A stretch of DNA of 64,000 nt from Bdellovibrio sp. ZAP7 (GTDB taxonomy: Bacteria > Bdellovibrionota > FAC87 > UBA2466), in the NCBI GenBank assembly GCA_945878405.1, contig CAMCTJ010000004.1, positions 1 through 64,000 of the forward strand. The letters are read 5' to 3'. This document shows, one piece after another, positions 7,810 through 16,650 of the stretch; within the stretch, counting starts at the first letter, position 1, and every line of letters starts with the position of its first letter. The position numbers and the translations under genes were made by a program. The notes below the pieces were generated by a model that did no database searches, was not told where the DNA came from, and was given only the letters and a program-made list of their open reading frames with translations.

Positions 7810-8550
7810 ATGAGCACGTCGGTCTTAATTTTATATGCCCTATGCATTTTCGTGACGGCCTTTTTAGGGGGATTGGTCCCTCTCTTAATTCCTACGAAAA
7901 ATGACAATCACTTGAAGTTGTTTGTGAGTTTAGGGGCGGGTTTATTACTGGGGATGTCCTTCTTGCACATGCTACCTGAGGCAAGCCACTTACTCCCAAA
8001 CTCGTTCGGACTTTGGTTTCTCATTGGTTTTGTGATCTTATTGATTTTGGAAAGGTTCATTATGATCCATGCGTGCGAAGAGCACGGGTGCCACTACCAC
8101 ACCGTAGGGATGGCAGCTTTCTCAGGACTTGCGATTCATGGAGTGATTGAGGGGCTCGCTTTAGGCTCGAGTCTTGTTTTGCCTCCCCTGGCCTTCCTAG
8201 TACTCGTTGCCATTCTGGCGCACAAAGCTCCATCGGGTTTTGCGCTGACTTCCATCTTGAGATTGGCTGGAAAATCAAAGGGGCAAATACTCTTGTTTTC
8301 ACTCGGGGTGGCGCTCTCAGGCCCTTTGGGACTTCTTCTGGCTTACTTTTTTCTGCAAAGCCAAGAATACCAATCGGCTGCAGGTTGTTTGTTGGCTCTT
8401 TCGGCTGGGACCTTTGTCTATATTGGAGCTTGTGATCTTCTCCCGGAACTCCATCGCGCAAGCGGGGAAAAGCTCAAAAGATTGGCTGTCTTTATCTTGG
8501 GTCTCTTAATTAGCTACGGCAGCGGCGCTTTACTCGAACACCATCACTAA
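7810..8550 (+). CDS. ZIP-family divalent metal transporter
   Basis: 246 residues with about eight hydrophobic segments. Helix four and five motifs typical of ZIP are visible: HGVIEGLALGSSL and HKAPSGFALTSIL, which supply the metal-binding His, Glu and His residues. A cytoplasmic His-bearing loop (MIHACEEHGCHYHT) probably senses or binds metal, and the protein ends HHH. Imports zinc or related cations across the inner membrane. Stands alone between divergent and convergent neighbours. Confidence 0.9.
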   Translation: MSTSVLILYALCIFVTAFLGGLVPLLIPTKNDNHLKLFVSLGAGLLLGMSFLHMLPEASHLLPNSFGLWFLIGFVILLILERFIMIHACEEHGCHYHTVGMAAFSGLAIHGVIEGLALGSSLVLPPLAFLVLVAILAHKAPSGFALTSILRLAGKSKGQILLFSLGVALSGPLGLLLAYFFLQSQEYQSAAGCLLALSAGTFVYIGACDLLPELHRASGEKLKRLAVFILGLLISYGSGALLEHHH

Positions 8551-8552
8551 AA

Positions 8553-10307
8553 CTATTTTTGCCCTGAGGGCATTCTTTCATCAGCAAGTGATGCAAGTTT
8601 TTTCTGAACTTTTCGAGCCATTTCTTTATCTTTGCTTGAAGCCAGTTCGGCAGCTTTTTTGTAGAACTCCTTAGCTTTCGCGTACTCTTTTTGCTTTTCG
8701 TACACATCGCCGAGGTGTTCGACGATAATGGCTTCATCCGGCTGCAGGGCTGCAGCTTGCTCGAGAGTTTCTTGGCTTTCTTTGAGTTTTCCCTTTTTAA
8801 ATAATATCCACCCCAAAGAGTCGACAATAAAACCGTCATTTGGTTTCAGACCCATGGCTTTTCGAACAAGACTCTCAGCTTCATCGAGATTTTCACCCAT
8901 CTCAGCGTAGAGATATCCAACGAAATTGAGGGCGTGAACATTGTTGGGATTGATAGAGATAAGCTGCTTCATCGTTGCAACAGCACCTGCTTTATCTCCC
9001 ACTTTGTCTTGTAAACCGCCTTTGAAGTAAGTGAGCTTTTCGCTTTTCGGAAAGAGAGTCAGGGCCTTTTCGATGACTCCCAAGGACTTTACATACTCCT
9101 TTTTCGCTTCGAAAAAGGTAGCGTGCATGTCATAGAACTCTTCTTCTTTTGGATTCTTCTCCATGAGATTTTTGCTAAAGCTTAACCCCTCATCATATTT
9201 TTTTTGTTCTTTGAGAATAAATCCAATGTGCAGAGAAGCTTCCTTGAAGAGATTTGAATCCTTCTTCACTTTCTTAAATTCTTTCAAAGCCTCATTGAGC
9301 TGCTTTGACTCTTCTAAAACCCACGCTAGGTAAAAGCGTACATTGTCTGCACTGGGTTCTTCCTTAAGAATAGTCTCGAAGGATTTTTTTGCAGCTGTCA
9401 GGTCTTTTTTCTCAAAATAAATAAGACCGATTTTTACGCGGGCAGTGTAGTCATCGGGCTCAACTTTTTCATATTCAACCAGCTCTTGAAGCGCTTTGTC
9501 GTTTTGACCCGATTGAAGATAGAGTTGCGCTAGTCTTTTTTTGTAAGGCCCACTGCCCTGAATGCGGCTATAAACTTTTATGGCCTGTTCCGTCTCGTTG
9601 AGTTTTTCAAAGATAAGTCCCAGGGCAGTTCCCGCCTCAACAAAACTGGGTTTGAGCGTGAGTGCTTTATCTAAGTCAGCTTTTGCTTTTTCGATATTCT
9701 CTTGCTCAATATACATTCTTGCTCGGTAAAAAAGAGCCATGACATTTTCTGGGTTTGTCTCAATGAGCCGGCTCAATGTTTCGATACCCTCAACCACCTG
9801 CCCCCGTTCCGCATCAAGAATTCCAATGAGAAGAGGAGCTTTTGAATTTGTAGGATCAAGCTCAGAGATTTTTTTGTATTGTTCTTTGGCTTCGTCGTAC
9901 TTCTTAAGAGAGGCATAGATTCCTGCGAGGGTACTTCGGTAGTCGGTATTGTTGGGCTCTAAGTCAACGGCCTTTTTGCCATACTCCTCAGCTTTTTCAG
10001 GCTGATTCACTCGTAAATAGGCCTCGGCAAGTTGGGAGTTTACAGTAGAGCTTTGCGGATCTGATTTTCGCGCTTGTTCAAGAAAAGGTAGTGCTGCTTC
10101 GAAGTCTCCTTTCAAGAGGAGTTCTTTTCCGCGGATATAGGCCATCCCCCCGTCATCCTGTCCCAGCTCACTTTCGCTGGAGGCTGGATCTGCTCCGTAA
10201 GTGCTTGCGCACACCCAGAGAATCAGAAGGGTTGAAAACAAGAGACTACACTTTTTTATGAATAGAGTTTTCACGAAGAGCTTTTCGGAAAGGTCTAAAA
10301 AAACCAT
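8553..10307 (-). CDS. Large periplasmic TPR-repeat protein
   Basis: 584 residues. N-terminal signal sequence (core CSLLFSTLLILWVCAS, about residues 20-36), then tandem 34-residue TPR helices across about residues 50-570, recognisable by repeats such as AEAYLRVNQPEKAEEYGKKA and GYLYAEMGENLDEAESLVRKA. The tail is Lys-rich. A GTG at 10274 would place the signal peptide at the very start and is an equally good start. Resembles envelope TPR scaffolds that tether secretion or adhesion complexes in predatory and gliding bacteria. Partner unknown; the 3' end is two bases from the ZIP gene. Confidence 0.85.
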   Translation of the reverse strand: MVFLDLSEKLFVKTLFIKKCSLLFSTLLILWVCASTYGADPASSESELGQDDGGMAYIRGKELLLKGDFEAALPFLEQARKSDPQSSTVNSQLAEAYLRVNQPEKAEEYGKKAVDLEPNNTDYRSTLAGIYASLKKYDEAKEQYKKISELDPTNSKAPLLIGILDAERGQVVEGIETLSRLIETNPENVMALFYRARMYIEQENIEKAKADLDKALTLKPSFVEAGTALGLIFEKLNETEQAIKVYSRIQGSGPYKKRLAQLYLQSGQNDKALQELVEYEKVEPDDYTARVKIGLIYFEKKDLTAAKKSFETILKEEPSADNVRFYLAWVLEESKQLNEALKEFKKVKKDSNLFKEASLHIGFILKEQKKYDEGLSFSKNLMEKNPKEEEFYDMHATFFEAKKEYVKSLGVIEKALTLFPKSEKLTYFKGGLQDKVGDKAGAVATMKQLISINPNNVHALNFVGYLYAEMGENLDEAESLVRKAMGLKPNDGFIVDSLGWILFKKGKLKESQETLEQAAALQPDEAIIVEHLGDVYEKQKEYAKAKEFYKKAAELASSKDKEMARKVQKKLASLADERMPSGQK

Positions 10308-10382
10308 GACCGAACTAATGTGGTGTAATCTTCATATTCAGCGCTAGTTTAAGTTCCTGAAATCACATGGACACTCTTCTCC

Positions 10383-10411
10383 TTATTTCCTTCACAATCT
10401 GTCGATATACT
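10383..10411 (+). promoter_or_regulatory. Possible promoter for the solenoid lipoprotein gene
   Basis: TTATTT (10383..10388), 17 bases, then a good TATACT (10406..10411), 49 bases ahead of the ATG. The -35 is poor. No ribosome site precedes the gene; the leader is U-rich instead. Confidence 0.4.
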
Positions 10412-10460
10412 AGTCAGATAAGTACCCATGGCAGAGTAGAACGTTTTTTGGTAGATTTTC

Positions 10461-12833
10461 ATGAGAGCTCTTCACCAATCACAACTCGGCAGAACCTTAT
10501 CCGCCCTTGCACTGTTTTCAGTTGTGGGCTGCTCCAGAATTGTGAGTCCTGGTGGGTCCGCGGGTGGAAACACTCTTTCCGGCATTGTTCAATTAGCGCG
10601 AGTCTCTGGGGCAACGATTTCAGTTTTTGAAATGCAAAGTGATGGTAGCAAGGGCCCTCTCCTCGCTAGTACTACAACTAATTCGAATGGAGATTACACA
10701 GTTAACCTGGGAAAATACTCAGGCCACGTTATCATCGAATCGGTGGGAGGCTCTTATAGTGATGAAGCCACGGGTGCCACAAAAACCGCTTCCCTTCTCT
10801 CTGCTATTTCTGAAGCCAGCTCCGCTACCAACGCTCCTGTAACACCCATGTCGACCCTTGTAAAAGAGCGAACACTTGCGCTTCTCGCTACAAGCTCTCT
10901 GTCAGAAGCAAAAACCCAAGCTGTTTCCGAAGTAGCAGGACTTTTTGGAGTGAGCGCAGAAGACTTATTGGTCATTCCCACTTCGGCGACTGCCCTTTCG
11001 TCACTAAACACGAGAGCCACACGAGCCGCTCTGGGCCTAGCTGCCTTTTCATACTTTTTAAAAGACTTTCGACATGCAGATTCTGAAGTGTCGGTTGATG
11101 ATGCCCTTTCGGCTCTAGCAGAGGACTTAAAGGACGACGGACAAATCAATGGAAGCACTTCAAGCACCGTTGCTAAGAAACTTGCCATGGAATGGAGAGC
11201 TTCCATGGCAGCCGCAAAGACCGCTGCAAGTGCCAATAGCAATCTCGTTTTTAGTAAACTCTCAAGTGAAATCCTCGCGGAGGTTTCCAGCACTACCCTC
11301 GATACAGGAAGCGAACTCGATGGACTTCAAGAAGACGGAAGCTTCTACATCAATGGCGTGAATACTGGCCTGCAAGGAGGAACAGGTCTCTTCATCGAAA
11401 AGTATTATTATTTGGGTGGACTCGCCCAAGTAGAAAACGGCCCGATGGAAGATGGCTATTATTACAAGGACGGGGAGAAGGCTAACGAACCCATCGGGGG
11501 AATCAACTACGCAAATGGGGAACTGGCGAATGGCGTTGCTGGCAGCGGACAGATGTATTTTTATGCAAATGGTAAATTAATTGGAACTTATGATGGAAGC
11601 ATGGCCAGCAACGGATATGGGACGGTTACGTTTACCACGGTCCCCGACGCGACTTTTAGTTACAACGGCTATCTCAACTTTGTACTGACCGATATTCACC
11701 TGAGTGCTGGAGCTACCTTAACCACCAATGGAACTATTACATTCAACGGCAGCTCAAACAACTACGGCACCGTGAATGGAGGGGAAACCACCTTTAACGA
11801 TAGCGCACTTAACATTGGTACTATCACGGGAACTGTCACGTTCAATGACAACTCACGAAACTATATGGATGGGATAGTCGGGACTGGAAATGCGACCTTC
11901 AACGATTCGTCGTACAATTTTGGCACCGTGGGCGGCAACGCTACTTTCAACAACTCTTCGTTCCAATACGGCTGGGTCGGTGGAAATGTTACGTTAAACG
12001 ATAGTTCAACCACGGGTGGGGATGTGGGTGGCGCTATCACCGATAACCGTATCGCTTCCTGTAACGATGATTGTTATCTAGAAGGGTCGTCCCCTACCTA
12101 TGCTCAAGGGCTTAATCTCGGAACAAAACGCCAAGGACCTGGGGGCACGATTCTAACGCTTCAATACGCCAATGGTTCATCTGGTTTCAAAATCTGGAAG
12201 GAGGACAATGGAAATCGTATTTTGAATGCTACGGGCCTGATTGCAAACGGCTGGCAGAAAATGCTGGTTTCAGCAGGCACAGCCTTTAGTGCATCTGACT
12301 TCACGGCAGGAAGTAATATCGCGGGAAGGGTTTGTCCCACTCACGTGTTTCTCAACCATGATAACATGACTGCAACAAATCGATGCGTATATTATGACGA
12401 GGGGAATACAGCGCAAACTCTTGATGCTGACTCCTCCACAGGTCAAGAAGGTTTAGACTGGCTCACGGAGTGGGATAGTTTCTCTACCGGGCAAGGATCG
12501 GCTTCATCTTATTATGAAGGCAATATTAATACGTGTGCTGATAAAGGCATGAGGCTACCCACGGTATACGAAACGACTGCGGAACAGTTCGAAGATTATT
12601 TACCCACGGGAGATGGCATTTCTCCCACCTGGGCGGGTGGTACCAATGGCGTACCTGGCGTCTCTTCCTCACAGACCTGGACTGCGTCTGCCTCTGCCGA
12701 TGCTCCGTTCATTTATTATTCTTGGTCAGGCTCTAATAGCGGGGCCGCTTATAGTTACGCTCCGGACCCCGAGGCCGAAGAGCAGGAAGTCGATGATTCA
12801 CTTTCAGTCCGCTGCGTCCTCCCCTCTCACTAA
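10461..12833 (+). CDS. Surface lipoprotein with beta-solenoid repeats and lectin-like C-terminal domain
   Basis: 790 residues. Lipobox VVGC with Cys24 as acylation site. Residues 35-90 look like a carboxypeptidase-regulatory beta sandwich (SGATISVFEMQSDG...). Residues 90-280 are Ala/Ser-rich helical. Residues 280-400 have YwqK/MORN-2-like 'YANGKLIGTYDG' strands. Residues 424-526 hold about six 16-residue repeats of the form xxTFNDSSxNxGTVGG. Residues 530-790 resemble DUF1566/formylglycine-enzyme-like lectin folds (CADKGMRLPTVYET, WTASAS, SVRCVLP). This layout suits a cell-surface adhesin anchored in the outer membrane. Function inferred. Confidence 0.8.
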   Translation: MRALHQSQLGRTLSALALFSVVGCSRIVSPGGSAGGNTLSGIVQLARVSGATISVFEMQSDGSKGPLLASTTTNSNGDYTVNLGKYSGHVIIESVGGSYSDEATGATKTASLLSAISEASSATNAPVTPMSTLVKERTLALLATSSLSEAKTQAVSEVAGLFGVSAEDLLVIPTSATALSSLNTRATRAALGLAAFSYFLKDFRHADSEVSVDDALSALAEDLKDDGQINGSTSSTVAKKLAMEWRASMAAAKTAASANSNLVFSKLSSEILAEVSSTTLDTGSELDGLQEDGSFYINGVNTGLQGGTGLFIEKYYYLGGLAQVENGPMEDGYYYKDGEKANEPIGGINYANGELANGVAGSGQMYFYANGKLIGTYDGSMASNGYGTVTFTTVPDATFSYNGYLNFVLTDIHLSAGATLTTNGTITFNGSSNNYGTVNGGETTFNDSALNIGTITGTVTFNDNSRNYMDGIVGTGNATFNDSSYNFGTVGGNATFNNSSFQYGWVGGNVTLNDSSTTGGDVGGAITDNRIASCNDDCYLEGSSPTYAQGLNLGTKRQGPGGTILTLQYANGSSGFKIWKEDNGNRILNATGLIANGWQKMLVSAGTAFSASDFTAGSNIAGRVCPTHVFLNHDNMTATNRCVYYDEGNTAQTLDADSSTGQEGLDWLTEWDSFSTGQGSASSYYEGNINTCADKGMRLPTVYETTAEQFEDYLPTGDGISPTWAGGTNGVPGVSSSQTWTASASADAPFIYYSWSGSNSGAAYSYAPDPEAEEQEVDDSLSVRCVLPSH
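11728..12036 (+). repeat. Six in-frame 16-codon beta-solenoid repeats
   Basis: Each unit reads approximately (T/N)-x-T-F-N-(D/G/N)-(S/N)-S-x-N-x-G-T-V-G-G. The DNA copies have diverged while the protein pattern is kept, indicating selection on structure rather than recent tandem duplication. Confidence 0.8.
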
Positions 12834-12839
12834 AAGGTA

Positions 12840-12875
12840 CCACTAAAAGGTACGGCCTACCTTTTGGTGGTTTTA
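12840..12875. terminator. Bidirectional intrinsic terminator
   Basis: A 13-bp stem (12840..12852 with 12858..12870, one G-U-type mismatch) and loop CGGCC is followed by TTTTA on the plus strand; A-runs lie upstream for the minus strand. It lies between the solenoid lipoprotein gene and the convergent ubiB-like gene, whose stop codon begins right after the stem. Confidence 0.8.
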
Positions 12876-14219
12876 GCGGCGGAGCGGATTATACGATTTG
12901 ATAAGACTCTTCGCTACGACTGGCACTGCCACTTTAAAAATGGACACTTTCGGATCCAGCCCCTTCGCAACTCCTTCAATAATGAGACACGACCTAATCA
13001 TCATTACATACCGGTTGGGAATATAAATTTGATTCTGTCTTGCAATGGCAAGCAGTTGGTTTACGAGCTGATCGAGTTTTGCTTTTTCTAATCCTTTGGC
13101 TTTGACTTCATCTAACATTGCTTGAATGTCAGTTTCAAATTCATCGTATTTTGTATCAGGACTTGGCTGGCCTAACTGATAAAGCGACTCAGCCAACTTT
13201 TTACGATCTCTTTTGACTGTCGCCATCAGTACTTGAAGAAAAAGCTTTTTGTCTTTGGGATCGAGCTGGCCTACCAGCCCCGTATCAATGAACCCCATTC
13301 GCCCCTCTTCTTCTACAAAAAAGATATTGGCGCTGTGAGGATCCGCATGAAAAAACCCATGTTCAAAGATCTGCTCAAAGACAGCTGAAAGACTTTTAAA
13401 AGCAGCTTGCTTAGCGCTCCGTGAACCCTTTTTAAGATCAGCAACTGGTTTGCCCCGCATGGGCTCCAATACAATCACTTTCGAAGTGCTGAGTTCAGGG
13501 TAGTATCCCGGAAACACTACATCTGATCCGCTTAATATTTTGCGATAATTTTTTTTAAATTGCTCAATGTTTTTTGCTTCTTCTTTGTAATCAATTTCTC
13601 TTAACGTCGACTCCCTGAAATCTCGGTACATCTCACCTAGGCCTAGCTTAGGAAATGCCAAAACAGTCGGCTTAATAAACCACTCCAAAAGCTTCAGATC
13701 GAGCCGAATCGTTTTAGCAACTCCGGGCTTTTGTACTTTAATCACCACACTGCTTCCGTCTTTGAGTGTCGCTCTATGGCATTGCCCAATACTTGCTGAT
13801 CCGAGAGGTTCACTTTCTATCGAAAGGATTTGCTCAGCTACTTTTTTCTTTCCTAATTCTTTGTTCAATATTTTCTTTATCTCTCGCAAGGAAACAGGCC
13901 GAACTCGAGAGAAAAGAACTTCTAATTCTTTCGCCACTCCCTCGCCGACAATATCCGGCCGCGTCGCTAACACTTGCCCTAACTTAATAAACGTGGGGCC
14001 CATTTCTTGAAAAGTTCTTGCTAGGTTTTGTCCAAAGACAGAATCAAACCGAGTGTGATTGACAGACTGTGGAGCCACCCAAGTAACTCCCCTTTTCCCA
14101 AATTCAATTCCCAAAGAAGTCACACTGCCTGCGATTCCATAACGGGACAAGCACCAGAGGAGTTCGTGATAACGCGCAATTAAGCGCACGGGCTCCGTAA
14201 AAGTTCCAAACAAGTTCAT
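12873..14219 (-). CDS. UbiB/ABC1 (AarF) family atypical kinase
   Basis: 448 residues of the ABC1/UbiB protein-kinase-like family. The invariant KxGQ motif is at K79-L-G-Q (FIKLGQVLATRPD), followed by the ExD-region, the VVIKVQKPGV nucleotide-binding Lys, GFFHADPHSANIFF as catalytic and metal loop, and GFIDTGLVG. In proteobacteria the family supports ubiquinone synthesis; no other ubi gene is adjacent. UbiB usually ends with two membrane helices; here the C-terminus is short with only a weakly hydrophobic stretch. It shares an intrinsic terminator with the convergent lipoprotein. Confidence 0.88.
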   Translation of the reverse strand: MNLFGTFTEPVRLIARYHELLWCLSRYGIAGSVTSLGIEFGKRGVTWVAPQSVNHTRFDSVFGQNLARTFQEMGPTFIKLGQVLATRPDIVGEGVAKELEVLFSRVRPVSLREIKKILNKELGKKKVAEQILSIESEPLGSASIGQCHRATLKDGSSVVIKVQKPGVAKTIRLDLKLLEWFIKPTVLAFPKLGLGEMYRDFRESTLREIDYKEEAKNIEQFKKNYRKILSGSDVVFPGYYPELSTSKVIVLEPMRGKPVADLKKGSRSAKQAAFKSLSAVFEQIFEHGFFHADPHSANIFFVEEEGRMGFIDTGLVGQLDPKDKKLFLQVLMATVKRDRKKLAESLYQLGQPSPDTKYDEFETDIQAMLDEVKAKGLEKAKLDQLVNQLLAIARQNQIYIPNRYVMMIRSCLIIEGVAKGLDPKVSIFKVAVPVVAKSLIKSYNPLRR

Positions 14220-14341
14220 ATTTTTTTATCGGCGATTTAGCGCTTACGCCTGAATGTGAAGAAACCTTCATCTTTTTTCCGTTTTCCCGAACGATTTTGC
14301 TTAGTTAACTGCGGAATTCATCCGATGAGAGTAAGGAATCT

Positions 14342-15214
14342 ATGAAACGGAAATACACATTGCTGCTTCTTCCCATTCTGAGCCTCTTAGGCTGCGGGCT
14401 CTACCTTTGTTTCAGATTCAGCAGCACGAGTAGGAAACCTCATTTTTCCAAAAATCTTTTCAGTGCTACCTATCCGGTTCATCACCGATTCATTGAAGAG
14501 ACTTCGCAAATGCGAGCTCATCATAAGATCTCGCCAGAAAATGAAAATCTTATCCAGGTTTCCACTTTAAATGCCGGAGAAACTTTAGGGATTCCTCAGT
14601 CGCTTCTGTGGTGTCTCATGTTTCAGGAAAGTCGACTGAATCACCTTTCAGGACTTAAAGAAGGAAAACTCAGTACAGGTCTCGGCCAGTTTTCAGTTTC
14701 TGCATTCTTTGAACTAAATCATCACCTGCCGCGGTACATTTCTGCGCCACAAACCACTATCGCGTCTATTTTGGGTTCGGATATTCGACCCCTTTCTTCA
14801 GATATCAACGATACCTCATCCCTCAACTCATATTATTTTATTCCCACTGCAGTCACAGCGACTGCGCTTTATCTCAATAATCGCTGGATTCAACTTGCGA
14901 GAATTGCCGATGACCGTGGCCTTTCCTACTCCCCCGAAGTTCTCTGGGCTTGGGCCGCTCTTTCCTACAATAAAGGCGGAAGAACTGTGCTTGCCCTTTG
15001 GAATCAGATCGAGGCTAAACGAGGCCCGGCAGGCCTTTCGAGTGCCTTGACAACCAAAGCCTCTTTTCTTTCTTCGGCCTTAAATCACAACTTAGTCAAT
15101 CAAGCCTTGCGAAGCATTTGGTCGAACCGATTACTCGCTGGTTACTCCAGCGAACTCATCACCCACGTCGAAAACATTAGAGATTGTGCCCTAAACAAGG
15201 AGGAATCCTTATGA
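14342..15214 (+). CDS. Membrane-anchored lytic transglycosylase-like protein
   Basis: 290 residues. Hydrophobic N-terminus (LLLLPILSLLGCGLYLCF) acts as anchor, and LLGC could be a lipobox at C18. The catalytic region has E96 in WCLMFQESRLNH, then STGLGQFSVSAF and a late AALSYNKGG, the E...GLGQ...YN pattern of SLT-type lysozyme folds. It probably cleaves peptidoglycan glycan strands. It leads a three-gene overlapping operon with a membrane protein and TonB, so it may open the wall for the TonB complex. Fold moderately sure. Confidence 0.75.
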   Translation: MKRKYTLLLLPILSLLGCGLYLCFRFSSTSRKPHFSKNLFSATYPVHHRFIEETSQMRAHHKISPENENLIQVSTLNAGETLGIPQSLLWCLMFQESRLNHLSGLKEGKLSTGLGQFSVSAFFELNHHLPRYISAPQTTIASILGSDIRPLSSDINDTSSLNSYYFIPTAVTATALYLNNRWIQLARIADDRGLSYSPEVLWAWAALSYNKGGRTVLALWNQIEAKRGPAGLSSALTTKASFLSSALNHNLVNQALRSIWSNRLLAGYSSELITHVENIRDCALNKEESL

Positions 15215-15720
15215 AACCAAAAACCCTAAAAGAAATCAAAGTCGTTGCCTTACTACTCGGACTTCTCTTAGTTCCGGTCTTAATTACTTCGTACGTAAGG
15301 GAAAACGTTTCAGTACAGACTCCTATTTCCGCTGACAGCTTAGATGAACTCGCTCAAGCCTATCGAAAGAGTGGCATCGACCAATTCCTAAGCGCGAAGC
15401 GGGTCCTAAAAAAGAGGGTCTCATTCAATTTAAGAAATGATGACGACTCAAAAGCACAAATGGCTGCAATGAATATCGCAGTCTATATGTTTCCTGAGCT
15501 ACTACATGAAACCCATTTAGAAAAACAATACGCCGAGGAAAACTTTAAACCGCTTCAAGTCAAAATCGAATCAACTCCTGGAACCCGAGAAGCTCAAGAC
15601 AACTTTGAAGAATTAAGAAACTTAGTTTGGACTTATGAAAATCCAAAACAAAACGAGCAAGGCCTTTCTGAATACGCCAATGAAATGCTCAAAGTGTATG
15701 GAGCTCTTAGCTGGAAATGA
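15211..15720 (+). CDS. Single-pass membrane protein of unknown function in TonB operon
   Basis: 169 residues from the ATG at 15211, chosen because AGGAGG lies at proper distance and the ATGA overlaps the previous stop. One transmembrane helix near the N-terminus (VVALLLGLLLVPVLITSY), then a mostly alpha-helical, charged periplasmic part of about 140 residues. No recognised domain. Translational coupling on both sides suggests it belongs to the same envelope complex as the transglycosylase and TonB. Confidence 0.8.
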   Translation: MKPKTLKEIKVVALLLGLLLVPVLITSYVRENVSVQTPISADSLDELAQAYRKSGIDQFLSAKRVLKKRVSFNLRNDDDSKAQMAAMNIAVYMFPELLHETHLEKQYAEENFKPLQVKIESTPGTREAQDNFEELRNLVWTYENPKQNEQGLSEYANEMLKVYGALSWK

Positions 15721-16649
15721 AACCCTCGAGGCATATTCATTTTGCGATTCTTTTTTCGCTCTTTATTCACTTAGCGGTACTTTTGTACCACTTTGATCTC
15801 CTGCCCTCGACACTTTCAGAGCCAAGCCAAAAGAAACCAGAGTTTATTGAGCTCAGCCAGTTACCGGTTCCACAAGAGCAGTTGAGATCCAAAACAGCTC
15901 CAGAAAAGCGCGAGAACCAGATAGTCGAAACCGAAGATTCGGGAAACCAGGAAGTCGACCCCAACGCAAATCTCCTCAGTGATAAAAATCAAAAAGCCCA
16001 AGTGCAAACCCGAGCTCAGAGGACTGATGCTTTTCAAAATGGTGGCGGAATGGGGCCTAAGAGTGAGGATGAACAGGAGTCAGAAAATGAAAACCAAGCA
16101 ACTGATTCTGTGACTTTGGATGTTGGCTCCTCTCCAGAAAAGAAAAAAGATTGGAAAACTCTTTCTCTTAAAGATCTCAGTGTTAATGGAGATGGAAATC
16201 AGGCCTCAGCTTCAGATGATTACCTACCCAATGTAGCTCCCGGGGAAAGAACTATTTTGAGCACACGCGAGTTTAGATATTTCTCGTACTATAACCGCAT
16301 TAAGGACCTCCTCCGCCAGCATTGGAAGCCCTCAATCGAGAGAGAAGTATCCAAGCTCTGGGGTAAGGGCCAGATGCTCAGAGAAAATGAATTGGTCACT
16401 CGAGTTTTGGTGCTCTTAGATAAAACAGGGCAAGTTCAAAAGATTTCGAAAATAGGAGCCTCCGGAGTGACTGAAATTGACGAAGTGGCCGTTCAAGCTT
16501 TCCATCAAGCTTCCCCATTTCCGAACCCACCGGTCGGTCTTGTCGAAGCGGATGGCTACGTTCGAATTAACTGGGATTTTATTCTACAAACTGCGGCGGC
16601 CCCGCAAATTCAATTCAGACCGAATCCCAATTCAGCTCGTTTTCGCTAA
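15717..16649 (+). CDS. tonB: TonB-like energy transducer
   Basis: 310 residues. N-terminal anchor helix IHFAILFSLFIHLAVLLY, a long charged Gln/Glu-rich periplasmic linker (about 50-180), and a C-terminal TonB domain (about 210-300) with YYNRIKDLLRQHWKP, VLVLLDKTGQVQKISKIGASG and DEVAVQAFHQASPFPNPP. It passes proton-motive energy from ExbB/ExbD to outer-membrane receptors. ATGA overlap with the gene before. A TonB receptor gene lies convergent downstream, and exbB/exbD-type genes are at 59.4 kb. Confidence 0.9.
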   Translation: MKPSRHIHFAILFSLFIHLAVLLYHFDLLPSTLSEPSQKKPEFIELSQLPVPQEQLRSKTAPEKRENQIVETEDSGNQEVDPNANLLSDKNQKAQVQTRAQRTDAFQNGGGMGPKSEDEQESENENQATDSVTLDVGSSPEKKKDWKTLSLKDLSVNGDGNQASASDDYLPNVAPGERTILSTREFRYFSYYNRIKDLLRQHWKPSIEREVSKLWGKGQMLRENELVTRVLVLLDKTGQVQKISKIGASGVTEIDEVAVQAFHQASPFPNPPVGLVEADGYVRINWDFILQTAAAPQIQFRPNPNSARFR

Positions 16650-16650
16650 C

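Noticed and set aside
10367-10630. 87-codon frame upstream of the solenoid lipoprotein
   Set aside because: Overlaps the lipoprotein gene in another frame and has no family resemblance; a shadow.
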